Assembly (NCBI RefSeq): GCF_003184185.1
Contig: NZ_QHJG01000038.1
Coordinates: 1-45,159, forward strand
Reading direction: 5' to 3'
DNA: 45,159 bases
Source: Legionella qingyii
GTDB lineage: Bacteria > Pseudomonadota > Gammaproteobacteria > Legionellales > Legionellaceae
Shown: positions 8,265-16,433 of the stretch, piece after piece
Position numbering within the stretch: position 1 is the stretch's first letter
How the letters are laid out: each line of letters starts with the position of its first letter
Made by a program: the position numbers and the translations under genes
Notes under the pieces: model-generated
Seen by the model: only the letters and a program-made list of their open reading frames with translations
Databases searched by the model: none
What the model was told of the DNA's origin: nothing

Positions 8265-9008
8265 ATGATAATCCTCTATATCCCATTCCATGAAAATAAT
8301 GATCTCATTGCCCGGGCAATAGATTGGAAAAATACGCTTACAGATCAAAACATACTCATCTTACAACATGGTAATCCAATTGATTATAATTTACTGAATC
8401 AGGAACAACTCACCATCTATATCCTCGCTCATGGTGTTAATCAATTATTAGAACATTTTCATCTGAGCAGCCATTACCCTATTACCAGTCAAACAACCTA
8501 TCTTAGTATTGATCAAATAGCAGATCGTTTTAACTCTGATTTTGTCTACCTGCATTTTAGAATTAAAAATATAAAGCTTTATTTTTGCAATAATCAAGGA
8601 AATCAGAAAGATATAGCAGAATTATTCTACAAAAATTTAGTCTTATTTGATGCGTCCATAAATTACTATGCCGGTACGGTTTTTAGTCCTTCAAAAAATC
8701 ATAAAAAGTATTCATTTTTTCATGGTCAGTGGTATTGCTGTTCGAATGTTCGAAATTCCTTACGTATAAAAACTTGCCTCGATTCAGATGAAAAATTGAA
8801 TATTAAGACATTAACTATCCTTAATTTTGTTTCAGATGCAAAACAAAAGCGCATTGATGAAGTCTTTCAAAGCCGAAAAAAAGCACGTCATGAACAATTG
8901 ATGCGAATGAGAAAAAAAGAGACGAAGCATCAAGAACAAAATAGCGATGCGATAAAAAATATAGAAAATGACAACTTTCTGTCATTTGGTAGCCAGCAAA
9001 AATATTGA
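8265..9008 (+). CDS. Possible caspase-like (clan CD) protein, candidate effector
   Basis: 247 aa, no signal peptide. Two strand-motif pairs fit the His/Cys dyad of caspase-haemoglobinase fold proteins: IYILAHG (His56-Gly57) and IKLYFCNNQGN (Cys108), 52 residues apart, each ending a hydrophobic strand, with a helix after the Cys. An additional LQHG occurs at 35-36. After about residue 185 the chain becomes Lys/Arg/Gln-rich and helical (KKARHEQLMRMRKKE), with a Ser/Phe-rich end, reminiscent of type IVB secretion-signal regions. AAGGTGA stands about 10 nt before the ATG. It lies just downstream of the argE-like gene in the same direction. The fold assignment is inference from two short motifs; no close relative is recognised. 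Confidence 0.5.
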   Translation: MIILYIPFHENNDLIARAIDWKNTLTDQNILILQHGNPIDYNLLNQEQLTIYILAHGVNQLLEHFHLSSHYPITSQTTYLSIDQIADRFNSDFVYLHFRIKNIKLYFCNNQGNQKDIAELFYKNLVLFDASINYYAGTVFSPSKNHKKYSFFHGQWYCCSNVRNSLRIKTCLDSDEKLNIKTLTILNFVSDAKQKRIDEVFQSRKKARHEQLMRMRKKETKHQEQNSDAIKNIENDNFLSFGSQQKY

Positions 9009-9059
9009 TATCGAATTTCAAAATAGAACAATAATTTGCATAAATTTTTAAATAATTGA

Positions 9060-9087
9060 TTGACAACAATCAGGATGATAATATTGT
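9060..9087 (+). promoter_or_regulatory. Probable sigma-70 promoter
   Basis: A perfect TTGACA at 9060-9065 and TATTGT at 9082-9087 are separated by 16 nt, placing the start of transcription about 25 nt before the next gene, which itself has almost no Shine-Dalgarno sequence. Confidence 0.5.
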
Positions 9088-9117
9088 GACCACATTATAT
9101 TACATTCTATTGACTCG

Positions 9118-10635
9118 ATGAAAGATTGGTTAAAACTCTTTTTTGCAAAAAGTGACGCTATCCTCTTAACCCTAAATGGCAAAACTTTTAAAAAATCCGA
9201 TTGTCAAAAGCTCGGTGGTGGAGCTGAAAAAAATGTGTATCAAATTAAAGAGACAAACCAATGCTTTTTTATTCCCAATAAAACGGATCGGGAGATATTT
9301 TGGGATGGAAAAATACAAACAAGTGAAGATCTTTGGAATCGTAAAATTGAAAGAGAAAAAGCTTTACTCGATCAAATCAGTACATTTGGCTTAAAAACAC
9401 AACGTTTTGAAATCTTACCCCTAAAAATTGAAGATCCAGGAAAATCGTCCTATATCCTTAATGTTCTTGTTACAAAAGATTTTAAAAGCCTATGCGAAGA
9501 AGAATCTATTGTTATTTATAATAAAAAGGAGCAGGAGATTATTGGTACTCCTCCAAATTTTATTGCGATGCAAAAGCAATTCAAGGAGAAACATTTTGCT
9601 CAAAAGGTAGTCAAAAAAATTATAGCCGAATATGCAGTTGCATTCACATTTACATTACCATCAAGTATTCTATACGTTCTTGATGACAGTGAACATTTGT
9701 GTTTTGAATTACCAAAGGACGCTACAGAACCTCCCGTAGCACGATATATGTTTTGGGATGTTCTATCTGACTTTAGAGGCGTAAGTATTCCTATAGTCCC
9801 CACATTAAATGAGTTAAAGCTCGGTTCAAAGGAAGAACCTTCCACCACTTCTACTCGAGATCCTCTTCAAGGATTAATCAACCTTGCTTATCAGGTTGCG
9901 TCCCCCATACTTAAAATGAGTACCCCCGCAAAGGAAGACTTCAATGTGGATTCCTTAGCTGCAGATCTGCTCAACGCTTTAAACGACGATGATATTCTCA
10001 ATGAGGCCCTGGCTCATGCAAGAAAATTAGCGTCCCAATTTATTGAAAACCTATTAAAAGAAAATGAACAGAATAAGCTAGATAATAATGAGGACTTTAT
10101 TCTATTAATGGAATCTGTTATTTCAGTAGGCGAATTTGATTTATTCCTACGCGCTTTTCGATCATTTGAAAATCCGGCTGATATGCCTCAAGAAGACATC
10201 GATAAAATTACATTTTTTGCACAAAAATACAAGGTTCAACCCATCATTGATTATCTGAATATTCATCTTGTTCAAGAAAAAGCCAAGAGAGAGATGGAAA
10301 AAAATATTCGTCTTGCCCAAGAAAAAGCCAATCAAGAGGCAGAAAAAGTAAAAGCAGAAGAAAAGCGCCACAAAGATTCTGAACAATTAAAAAACGATTT
10401 TCTGCAACGCTACAATAAAAAATTGACCGATGACAAAAATGCATGGTGTGGTATGTATTCATTTTTTGTTAGAAGTTATACCAATGAAGATATGAGCTTA
10501 AAAGAATTGGTGGAACATGCTCAAGGACGTTCACAGCATGGTAGTGGCAAACGCAGTAAAGAAATTATGAAAACAATGGGTTGGTTAGATGAAAGTAATG
10601 AAGTAACGGATAAAATAAGTAGTTACATCATGTAA
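9118..10635 (+). CDS. Kinase-like probable Dot/Icm effector with C-terminal DUF5617-like module
   Basis: 505 aa, soluble. Residues 31-43 (KLGGGAEKNVYQI) look like a Gly-rich nucleotide loop, followed by strands and a Glu-containing helix near 76-86 (RKIEREKALLDQI), suggesting a protein-kinase-like N-lobe. The C-lobe is not canonical: no HRD or DFG is visible, although YMFWDV near 210-215 could supply an acidic residue. A strongly charged coiled coil spans about 388-430. The last 75 residues (LQRYNKKLTDDKNAW to the end, with SKEIMKTMGWL) resemble, from memory, the DUF5617-type module found at the C-terminus of several Legionella proteins. Such architecture is common in translocated effectors. 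A TTGACA promoter lies just upstream. Catalytic activity is unproven. Confidence 0.6.
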   Translation: MKDWLKLFFAKSDAILLTLNGKTFKKSDCQKLGGGAEKNVYQIKETNQCFFIPNKTDREIFWDGKIQTSEDLWNRKIEREKALLDQISTFGLKTQRFEILPLKIEDPGKSSYILNVLVTKDFKSLCEEESIVIYNKKEQEIIGTPPNFIAMQKQFKEKHFAQKVVKKIIAEYAVAFTFTLPSSILYVLDDSEHLCFELPKDATEPPVARYMFWDVLSDFRGVSIPIVPTLNELKLGSKEEPSTTSTRDPLQGLINLAYQVASPILKMSTPAKEDFNVDSLAADLLNALNDDDILNEALAHARKLASQFIENLLKENEQNKLDNNEDFILLMESVISVGEFDLFLRAFRSFENPADMPQEDIDKITFFAQKYKVQPIIDYLNIHLVQEKAKREMEKNIRLAQEKANQEAEKVKAEEKRHKDSEQLKNDFLQRYNKKLTDDKNAWCGMYSFFVRSYTNEDMSLKELVEHAQGRSQHGSGKRSKEIMKTMGWLDESNEVTDKISSYIM

Positions 10636-10780
10636 AAGACGTTTCGTTTTTACTATTGAATATTTTATGATTTATTTTTGCAAGCGAAACTCACATTAAT
10701 AGGCATTGCAGTACAACCAGTCTTAAAACTGTCCTTAATATTTTTGAGACTATAAAAATGAGCTAGTAAAAAGAACTTGA

Positions 10781-10853
10781 TAGGCCGTATAGGGATCGAA
10801 CCTATGACCAAGAGATTAAGAGTCTCCTGCTCTACCAGCTGAGCTAACGGCCC
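10781..10853 (-). tRNA. tRNA-Lys (anticodon CTT)
   Basis: The minus strand reads GGGCCGT at the 5' end, a D-arm TAGCTCAGCTGGTAGAGC, an anticodon loop CTCTTAA (anticodon CTT, decoding AAG), a T-arm with GGTTCGATCC and the 3' strand ACGGCCT-A. All seven acceptor positions pair, the outermost as G-U. The 3' CCA is not encoded. It matches bacterial lysine tRNAs throughout. No integrase or attachment duplication is seen beside it. Confidence 0.95.
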
Positions 10854-10868
10854 ATTTAAATGATAACA

Positions 10869-10898
10869 GTTAACTTTTGTAATCGATTGTTAACTTTT
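10869..10898. promoter_or_regulatory. Direct repeat upstream of tRNA-Lys
   Basis: GTTAACTTTT occurs at 10869-10878 and again at 10889-10898, exactly 20 nt apart (about two helical turns), just upstream of the tRNA on its own strand. Part of it may serve as the -35 region; the repetition suggests a protein site. The function is inferred only from position. Confidence 0.35.
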
Positions 10899-11077
10899 AA
10901 AATATTAGCTTATATCGATAGATTTTCCAACATCTAGACAGAACGATATGAAAAACAATATTTTCACCTCGATCTTTAACAGACAATTGCAACTTGAATA
11001 AATAAGTGTAGTAATCTGTCTTGAGATAAAATTCATGACAGTTACTCCACTTTTTATTTTGAAGATTGGATCACACC

Positions 11078-12307
11078 TTAACTTGGAGACTCTACAGGAT
11101 AGAGTTTTGTGACTGTGTTTTTTTCTCGATATGCGAGAAGTAAAAAACCGATAACCCCCATTGCCAGGGTGGCAGGGATAACTCCTATTCCATAAACAAA
11201 AGCTCCCGCCTCACGAATGCCGCCATTTACATTGACAACATAACCTATAATTGTATGGAACGCATAGCCAAAAATCATAATTATCATATTGGCGATTGCC
11301 GTAGTGAGGCCAGCAAGATGCTCTGGAACATAAGTAGAAACTTTATAAATAGCTAGAATCTGATAAGCACAGCACATTCCGACCAATATAAAAGATATCG
11401 TGATACTGGATACGTTTAACATACCTCCAACAAGTGCAGTAAAAACAACACACATGGTTATTCCTGCTGCGATGATTGTTCCCAGGTAATATCCTGATTT
11501 TTCTGCAATCAAACTTAAAACTGGGGAGCCAAAACACATGCCAATAAAAATCATTGAAGGTAAGTAGTTTGCTGTTGATGTATTCAAACCATATACCTGT
11601 TTTAAAAAGCCAGAACCCCATACATCAGAAAATCCTTCCAAAGGACCTAGCATTAGCCCTGCAAAACAGCACATCAAAATGACTTTTTTGTTGGTAAAAA
11701 CAGTTTTGATATTGGCAAGGATTGATGTGTGATAAGTAGGTTTCTCATCGGGGACTATAAAATAAGTTACGCAGGCAAGCACGAGGCCAATAGCGATAAA
11801 TACTTCAATGACCATTTTATAACCCACTGCATGACACATATAGCTAACTGGACCACCACCATAAACAGCGCCTATAAGTCCTATCATCACTGAAAAACTT
11901 AGCATTCGAGAAAAATGCTGTTCTTTAAATGTCATACGTATTATTTTAAACGTACCCAAAATTGCAGCTGACGATCCAATGCCAATAAGCGCTCTTCCTA
12001 TAAGAGGATACATCCAATGATCAGCAAAAATCAGCGGCAGCAAGCCAAGAACAGGAAGTAAAATGCATAAAGTCATTACTTTTCTTGGGCCAAAACGATC
12101 CAGCATAATCCCAATTGGCAAATGCATCAAAGAGTAGCCAAGATAATAAACACCAGAAAATTGTCCAAATACCGTCGCATCAATATGAAATTTCGACGTA
12201 ATATCATCCATCATAATATTGGGCATCACTCTAAGAACATATTGGTATGCGTAAAATATTGACGCAATAAGCCACACAAACCAGGCAACAACACGTGATG
12301 TAGACAT
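11078..12307 (-). CDS. Major facilitator superfamily transporter
   Basis: 409 aa with about 12 hydrophobic segments; an inner-membrane secondary transporter. The loop between segments 2 and 3 holds the MFS signature GIMLDRFGPRKVM. The N-terminus (VVAWFVWLIASIFYAYQYVLR) matches a subgroup abundant in Legionella, which also includes the Pht amino-acid and nucleoside carriers; the substrate cannot be read from sequence. The gene is divergent from an Lrp/AsnC regulator 203 nt away, which suggests that it is regulated by it and that the substrate may be an amino acid or derivative. CGAGGA lies upstream of the start. Confidence 0.85.
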   Translation of the reverse strand: MSTSRVVAWFVWLIASIFYAYQYVLRVMPNIMMDDITSKFHIDATVFGQFSGVYYLGYSLMHLPIGIMLDRFGPRKVMTLCILLPVLGLLPLIFADHWMYPLIGRALIGIGSSAAILGTFKIIRMTFKEQHFSRMLSFSVMIGLIGAVYGGGPVSYMCHAVGYKMVIEVFIAIGLVLACVTYFIVPDEKPTYHTSILANIKTVFTNKKVILMCCFAGLMLGPLEGFSDVWGSGFLKQVYGLNTSTANYLPSMIFIGMCFGSPVLSLIAEKSGYYLGTIIAAGITMCVVFTALVGGMLNVSSITISFILVGMCCAYQILAIYKVSTYVPEHLAGLTTAIANMIIMIFGYAFHTIIGYVVNVNGGIREAGAFVYGIGVIPATLAMGVIGFLLLAYREKNTVTKLYPVESPS

Positions 12308-12358
12308 AAAAATCCTCGAAAATACAAGCAGCTAATATACGCACATTGGTTACAACCT

Positions 12359-12384
12359 ATGCATTAGAGAATATTGTAATGCAT
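12359..12384. promoter_or_regulatory. Possible operator in the divergent MFS/Lrp intergenic region
   Basis: ATGCAT is present at 12359-12364 and 12379-12384, two helical turns apart, within a very AT-rich 203-nt region between the transporter and regulator genes. Lrp-family proteins commonly bind such divergent regions in phased arrays; assignment is by position only. Confidence 0.35.
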
Positions 12385-12510
12385 TTGTTTTGAAATTTTA
12401 TTGCAAATATAGGGTTTTATTTTAATTATTTAGATTCTAATTTTAATTTACTAACATTTTTTGGATTAAAATGCTAATATTTAAAATATTCATGTTATTT
12501 TTAAAAAATT

Positions 12511-12978
12511 ATGGATCGTACAGACAAGAAAATATTAGATATCCTTCAGTCAAACTGTCAAATTAATAACCAAGAACTTGCTGATATGGTAGCGTTATCC
12601 CCCTCGCCTTGCCTTCGTCGCGTCAAATTGTTGGAAGATAATGGCTATATTAAGAAAAAAGTTGCTCTTCTTGAACCCGAAAAACTGGGTTTAAAGTTAT
12701 CTGTGATTGTTTTAGTTGGATTAAATAGTCATCAGCCCGCTGTCATGAGCCAATTTGAGGAAGCTGTTCGCTTTCTTCCTGAAGTAGTTCAGTGTTATTT
12801 AATTACAGGTCAATCTGCAGATTACGTGTTAAAAGTAATCGTGCCCGATCTAAACGCATACCAATTGTTCTTATTAGACAAACTGACACGTATCAATGGG
12901 GTTACTAGCGTACAATCAAGCTTTATTTTAAGAACTATTTGTGAAACAACTACACTTCCATTGGATCATCTCGATTAA
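12511..12978 (+). CDS. Lrp/AsnC-family transcriptional regulator
   Basis: 155 aa, the family's normal length. Residues 1-60 form the AsnC-type winged helix-turn-helix (DRTDKKILDILQSN, then ELADMVALSPSPCLRRVKLLEDNGYI), and 65-150 the RAM ligand-binding/oligomerisation domain with the typical YLITGQSADYVLKV stretch. These proteins are usually feast/famine regulators responding to amino acids. Divergent placement next to the MFS gene suggests control of that transporter and autoregulation. The ATG is preceded by an A/T-rich stretch without a clear ribosome site. Confidence 0.9.
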   Translation: MDRTDKKILDILQSNCQINNQELADMVALSPSPCLRRVKLLEDNGYIKKKVALLEPEKLGLKLSVIVLVGLNSHQPAVMSQFEEAVRFLPEVVQCYLITGQSADYVLKVIVPDLNAYQLFLLDKLTRINGVTSVQSSFILRTICETTTLPLDHLD

Positions 12979-13105
12979 TTAATTTGTTTTATCCCCATTA
13001 ACTCTAATACAAGTGCGTATCCTATTGATTTTAATTAATTCCTATTGAGTTTATCGATAAAAAAAGCAAGGTATTGCGTCAATCATATAGGAGTAAATTA
13101 AGACA

Positions 13106-13327
13106 TTGAAGTTTTTACCTTTAGTTTTAGCTGGATTTTGCGTTGTAAATACAGTTTCTTCCGCTTCCGCCCCTCTTCCGAAATACCTTGATAAAGATGG
13201 ACCTGTTTGTACCACGCTTAGAGGATTTACTGGCCTCATAGTAGGTCCAACTGGTATAGATAATTTAGGCCCCAACGTATTGTTGGTAATGAGACAAATA
13301 ACTTCTCATTCCAGGGATTGTTTTTAA
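13106..13327 (+). CDS. Small secreted peptide, uncharacterised
   Basis: 73 aa starting with TTG, with ATAGGAG about 12 nt upstream. The N-terminus (MKFLPLVLAGFCVVNTVSSASA) is a good Sec signal peptide, leaving a mature chain of about 51 residues with two cysteines (PVCTT and the penultimate residue) and a Gly/Val-rich middle. The signal peptide and ribosome site argue it is translated; the non-ATG start and small size leave doubt. No family recognised. Confidence 0.5.
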   Translation: MKFLPLVLAGFCVVNTVSSASAPLPKYLDKDGPVCTTLRGFTGLIVGPTGIDNLGPNVLLVMRQITSHSRDCF

Positions 13328-13635
13328 GCCTTACGTTACACGCCTAACAAGCATCATAAGAACTGTCTTTAAAGTAATCGTGTCATTTACTCATAAAGAC
13401 AGTACTTTGTTTCACTCACTTTTCTTTGATCGAATTTTCTATATTTACTTGGGCGTGTTTACAATTGAAAATAAAAATTCTCTTAGAACTCGCCTTCCTC
13501 ATATTCCCAAGGTATATAATTTGAGGTAATACTTATTTCAGAACCTCATTGAGTATATTTATAAAAATTGCTGGTAGCAGGTGCTTTCGCTGTACTAAAC
13601 CGCATACTTGTCATTGGCTAAAAGGATAAACAAAG
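13328..13635. other. Intergenic region with one hairpin
   Basis: No coding sequence is seen. ACTGTCTTTA (13362-13371) and TAAAGACAGT (13394-13403) form a 10-bp stem around a 22-nt loop followed by a T-containing stretch; it may terminate the preceding small gene. The remainder is AT-rich leader of the next gene. Confidence 0.45.
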
Positions 13636-15888
13636 ATGACAAAAACAGTAGATTATTTACTTCTTGGCGGCGGCCTTGCTTCGGCACTTGCCGCCGATAC
13701 TTTGAGAAAAGAAGGCGCTACTGGGAGCATTGCCATACTATCAGAAGAGCATTACCTTCCCTACCTTCGCCCTCAGCTCGCCAGAGGATTTCTGACTGGA
13801 AACCGCAAGAAAGAACAATTCATTATATTCAACGAAAGCTACTATAAAAAAAATGATATTGATGTATTGCTCAACACAAAAGTTTTGTCTGTTGATCCCA
13901 AAAATAAAATTGTGAGAACAGACCATACTGGAAATTTCTATTTTAAACAATTGCTTATTGCCACAGGCTGCAACCCTAAACGAGTTGAGCTGCCAGGAAG
14001 TAAACTCGACAAAATCTATTATCTTAAAACGCTCCCTGATGCACAGCCACTTATACATGAAATAGAACATGCAAAAAAGGCAGTAATCGTGGGAGGAAGT
14101 TATATTGGCATCGAGCTCGCTTCTTTATTGATTAAAAAAAATATAAAAGTAACCATTATCGCAGAAGAGTTCCATTTGTTTAATGTAAGTTCTTCAGCTG
14201 AGGTAGCTGCTTTTATAACCAACAATGGCGTTGAAGTACTTCTTCATGAAACGATAAAACAATTTAATGGTAAAAAGCATGTCCAATCAGTAGAAACAAA
14301 TACAGGAAAAAATTTAGCGTGTGACTTTGTAGTCATAACCGATAAATACTTTCCGGTTACTGATTTTCTTCAAGGGAGTGGAATTCAGATCAATGATGGC
14401 ATTGTTGTCGATCAATATCTGCAAACCAATAAAGAGGGAATTTATGCTGCCGGTGATGTTGCTAACTTTTTTGATCCAGTATTTAGAAGATATCATCGAA
14501 ATGGAGGAGTAGATAACGCCATCAAACAAGGAAAAATTGCTGCATTAAATATGATGGGAATGAGAAAAAGCTACAGTACTGCCTCTTATTTCAATCTCCA
14601 CGCATTTGATAATTACATTGTCATAATCGGTGATACCGTTGATGCTACGGAACGAATAGTAAGAGGTTCAATTAAAGAAAAAAACTGTGCCTTGTTTTAT
14701 CTGAAAGATGGATTGTTGCAAGGTGCCTTTTTTTCTGGACGCCCTATAGAAGAAATTAAAGCGGCAGAATCACTGATTATCAACAGAGTTAATATAGAGC
14801 CTCATAAGAAAATGCTTTTTGATATTAACTTTTCTCTGGAAAAAATTGCAATTCAAACCATCCTTACCCTGCAAGGTGGTGGGGCTCTTGGTGCTTTTGA
14901 GTGCGGCGTGGTTAAAGCAATGGAAGAACATGGGATTTACCCGGATATTGTTTCTGGAATTTCTATAGGTGCATTTAATTCCGCAATTATTGCTGGAAAT
15001 CCCAAACATGCGACTGAAGCGTTGGAGGGCTTTTGGAATGATCTCGCTCTAGATATGTTCAGTGTTGCTGATGAACAAGCAAGACGACTTCTCTCTTCCT
15101 GGCATGCTATGATTTGGGGGTCTCCCAACTTTTTCCTTCCAAGATGGCCTATGCCAGTTTTTAGTGCCGATCAATTACCAATTCACTGGACAAGTTTTTA
15201 CGATACTTCATATGTTAAAGATCTTTTACGCAAATACATCGATTTTGATAAGTTAAAAGACAGCCCCGTCCGCCTGCTGGTGATGGCAGTTAACGTTGAA
15301 ACATCTGAATTTGAAACCTTTGACAGTTATACAGATGACATTACCCCCGATCATATTCTTGCCAGTGGAAGCCTGCCTCCGGGGTTTCCATGGACAACAA
15401 TTAATAATAAACATTATTGGGATGGTGGAATCATAACCAATACCCCTATTGATTCAACACTTGATGTCTGTGGTCGATCCAACAAAAAAATCTATATTGT
15501 TGAGCTTTATTCAAGAAATCGCCCCCTTCCTGAAAATATGATTGAGGTTCTTTCAAGAAAAGATGAGATTTTATTTTCAGAAAAAATAAGGAAAGACATA
15601 CATACAACTGATCTTATCAATAACTACAAAAAACTAATTGAACAGATTTTGAATCATTGTGAGCCCAACATAGCTGAAGAGATAAGACAATTCCCTACTT
15701 ATATTCAAACAATGGGTGATCCAGGCATTCAATCCATCACCAGAATTATACGTGAAGTAGGAAAAAATGAACCGTATGCATGGGATTCTGATTTTTCAAG
15801 AGAAACTATAGAACAACATAAGAAAAATGGTTATAAAACCATGAAGAACATATTAAAAAAAGAAGCCTTGGCAAAGCGTGCAAAATAA
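13636..15888 (+). CDS. FAD/NAD-dependent oxidoreductase fused to patatin-like phospholipase
   Basis: 750 aa in one uninterrupted frame. Residues 1-390 are a pyridine-nucleotide-disulfide oxidoreductase of the ferredoxin-reductase/AIF type: FAD-binding GGGLAS (11-16), ATGCNP (109-114), NAD-binding VGGSYIGIE (152-160) and second FAD motif GIYAAGDVA (268-276). Residues 405-750 are a patatin domain: oxyanion hole QGGGALG (413-419), nucleophile elbow GISIG with Ser443, and catalytic DGG with Asp596; the region after it resembles the DUF3734 tail of bacterial patatins. The predicted roles are NAD(P)H-linked electron transfer and phospholipid acyl hydrolysis. No signal peptide or membrane segment is present. 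AAGGATAA precedes the ATG. The two halves are normally separate proteins, so the fusion is the notable point; physiological substrates are unknown, and export by Dot/Icm is possible but not shown. Confidence 0.85.
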   Translation: MTKTVDYLLLGGGLASALAADTLRKEGATGSIAILSEEHYLPYLRPQLARGFLTGNRKKEQFIIFNESYYKKNDIDVLLNTKVLSVDPKNKIVRTDHTGNFYFKQLLIATGCNPKRVELPGSKLDKIYYLKTLPDAQPLIHEIEHAKKAVIVGGSYIGIELASLLIKKNIKVTIIAEEFHLFNVSSSAEVAAFITNNGVEVLLHETIKQFNGKKHVQSVETNTGKNLACDFVVITDKYFPVTDFLQGSGIQINDGIVVDQYLQTNKEGIYAAGDVANFFDPVFRRYHRNGGVDNAIKQGKIAALNMMGMRKSYSTASYFNLHAFDNYIVIIGDTVDATERIVRGSIKEKNCALFYLKDGLLQGAFFSGRPIEEIKAAESLIINRVNIEPHKKMLFDINFSLEKIAIQTILTLQGGGALGAFECGVVKAMEEHGIYPDIVSGISIGAFNSAIIAGNPKHATEALEGFWNDLALDMFSVADEQARRLLSSWHAMIWGSPNFFLPRWPMPVFSADQLPIHWTSFYDTSYVKDLLRKYIDFDKLKDSPVRLLVMAVNVETSEFETFDSYTDDITPDHILASGSLPPGFPWTTINNKHYWDGGIITNTPIDSTLDVCGRSNKKIYIVELYSRNRPLPENMIEVLSRKDEILFSEKIRKDIHTTDLINNYKKLIEQILNHCEPNIAEEIRQFPTYIQTMGDPGIQSITRIIREVGKNEPYAWDSDFSRETIEQHKKNGYKTMKNILKKEALAKRAK

Positions 15889-16433
15889 ATAGGGCTTAAT
15901 GAGCAAGTTTTTTGGCTTCGTGCTAACTCAAACCCAAGTTGAGTTTTTTCAAACGCAGGAAAAAATTCTTTGGCCGAATCATCGATAATACAAATCTTAA
16001 TATATTGATCGTAAATCATTTTTATTAAGAGTTTGGCACAAGTGAGTTTAATTCGTACTTAATTTTAGTTGGAATTTAGGACGTTGGCTTTTTATTGACT
16101 CATTAGGAATTTTATGGAATATTGTGCCCCTTAAAAATCCATAATGGACAAGATAAGATATTTTTACAATGTGATCTTAATCCTATTCACAGCTCTCTCT
16201 TGGCAATAATACCTTTCCAAGATCCTTAATCGCTGGCAAATCCAGTATTGTTGAAGAAAATTTATCAGTCAAGGTTGTATGTCATTCTCGCTTAACAGGT
16301 ATGGCCGCACGTTTGTTAACTTAGCGGCAGTGTCTTAAGAAAGTAGAATGGAAACATAAGTATTGCCAGAGGCAATTCTTAAGGATTTTATTAAAGGTTA
16401 TACTTTTTTAAAAATAATTCGGTGATTCATATT
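15889..16433. other. 545-nt region without a recognisable gene
   Basis: A hairpin terminator sits at 15925-15949. A minus-strand frame (16019 down into the preceding gene) has no ribosome site and is not credible. The rest is AT-rich, with a small hairpin ATTGCCAGAGGCAAT near 16361-16375 and no clear promoter pair that I would defend. Confidence 0.4.
15925..15949 (+). terminator. Rho-independent terminator after the fusion gene
   Basis: AACTCAA and TTGAGTT form a 7-bp stem around ACCCAAG and are followed by a run of T, 36 nt downstream of the stop codon. Confidence 0.65.

Noticed and set aside
10781..11077. Genomic island attached to the tRNA-Lys gene
   Set aside because: No integrase and no repeat of the tRNA 3' end was noticed in the window.
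13741..14070. Minus-strand frame of 109 codons
   Set aside because: Lies opposite the FAD-binding domain of the fusion gene.
15831..16019. Minus-strand frame of 62 codons downstream of the fusion gene
   Set aside because: Overlaps the end of the fusion gene and its terminator; no ribosome site.
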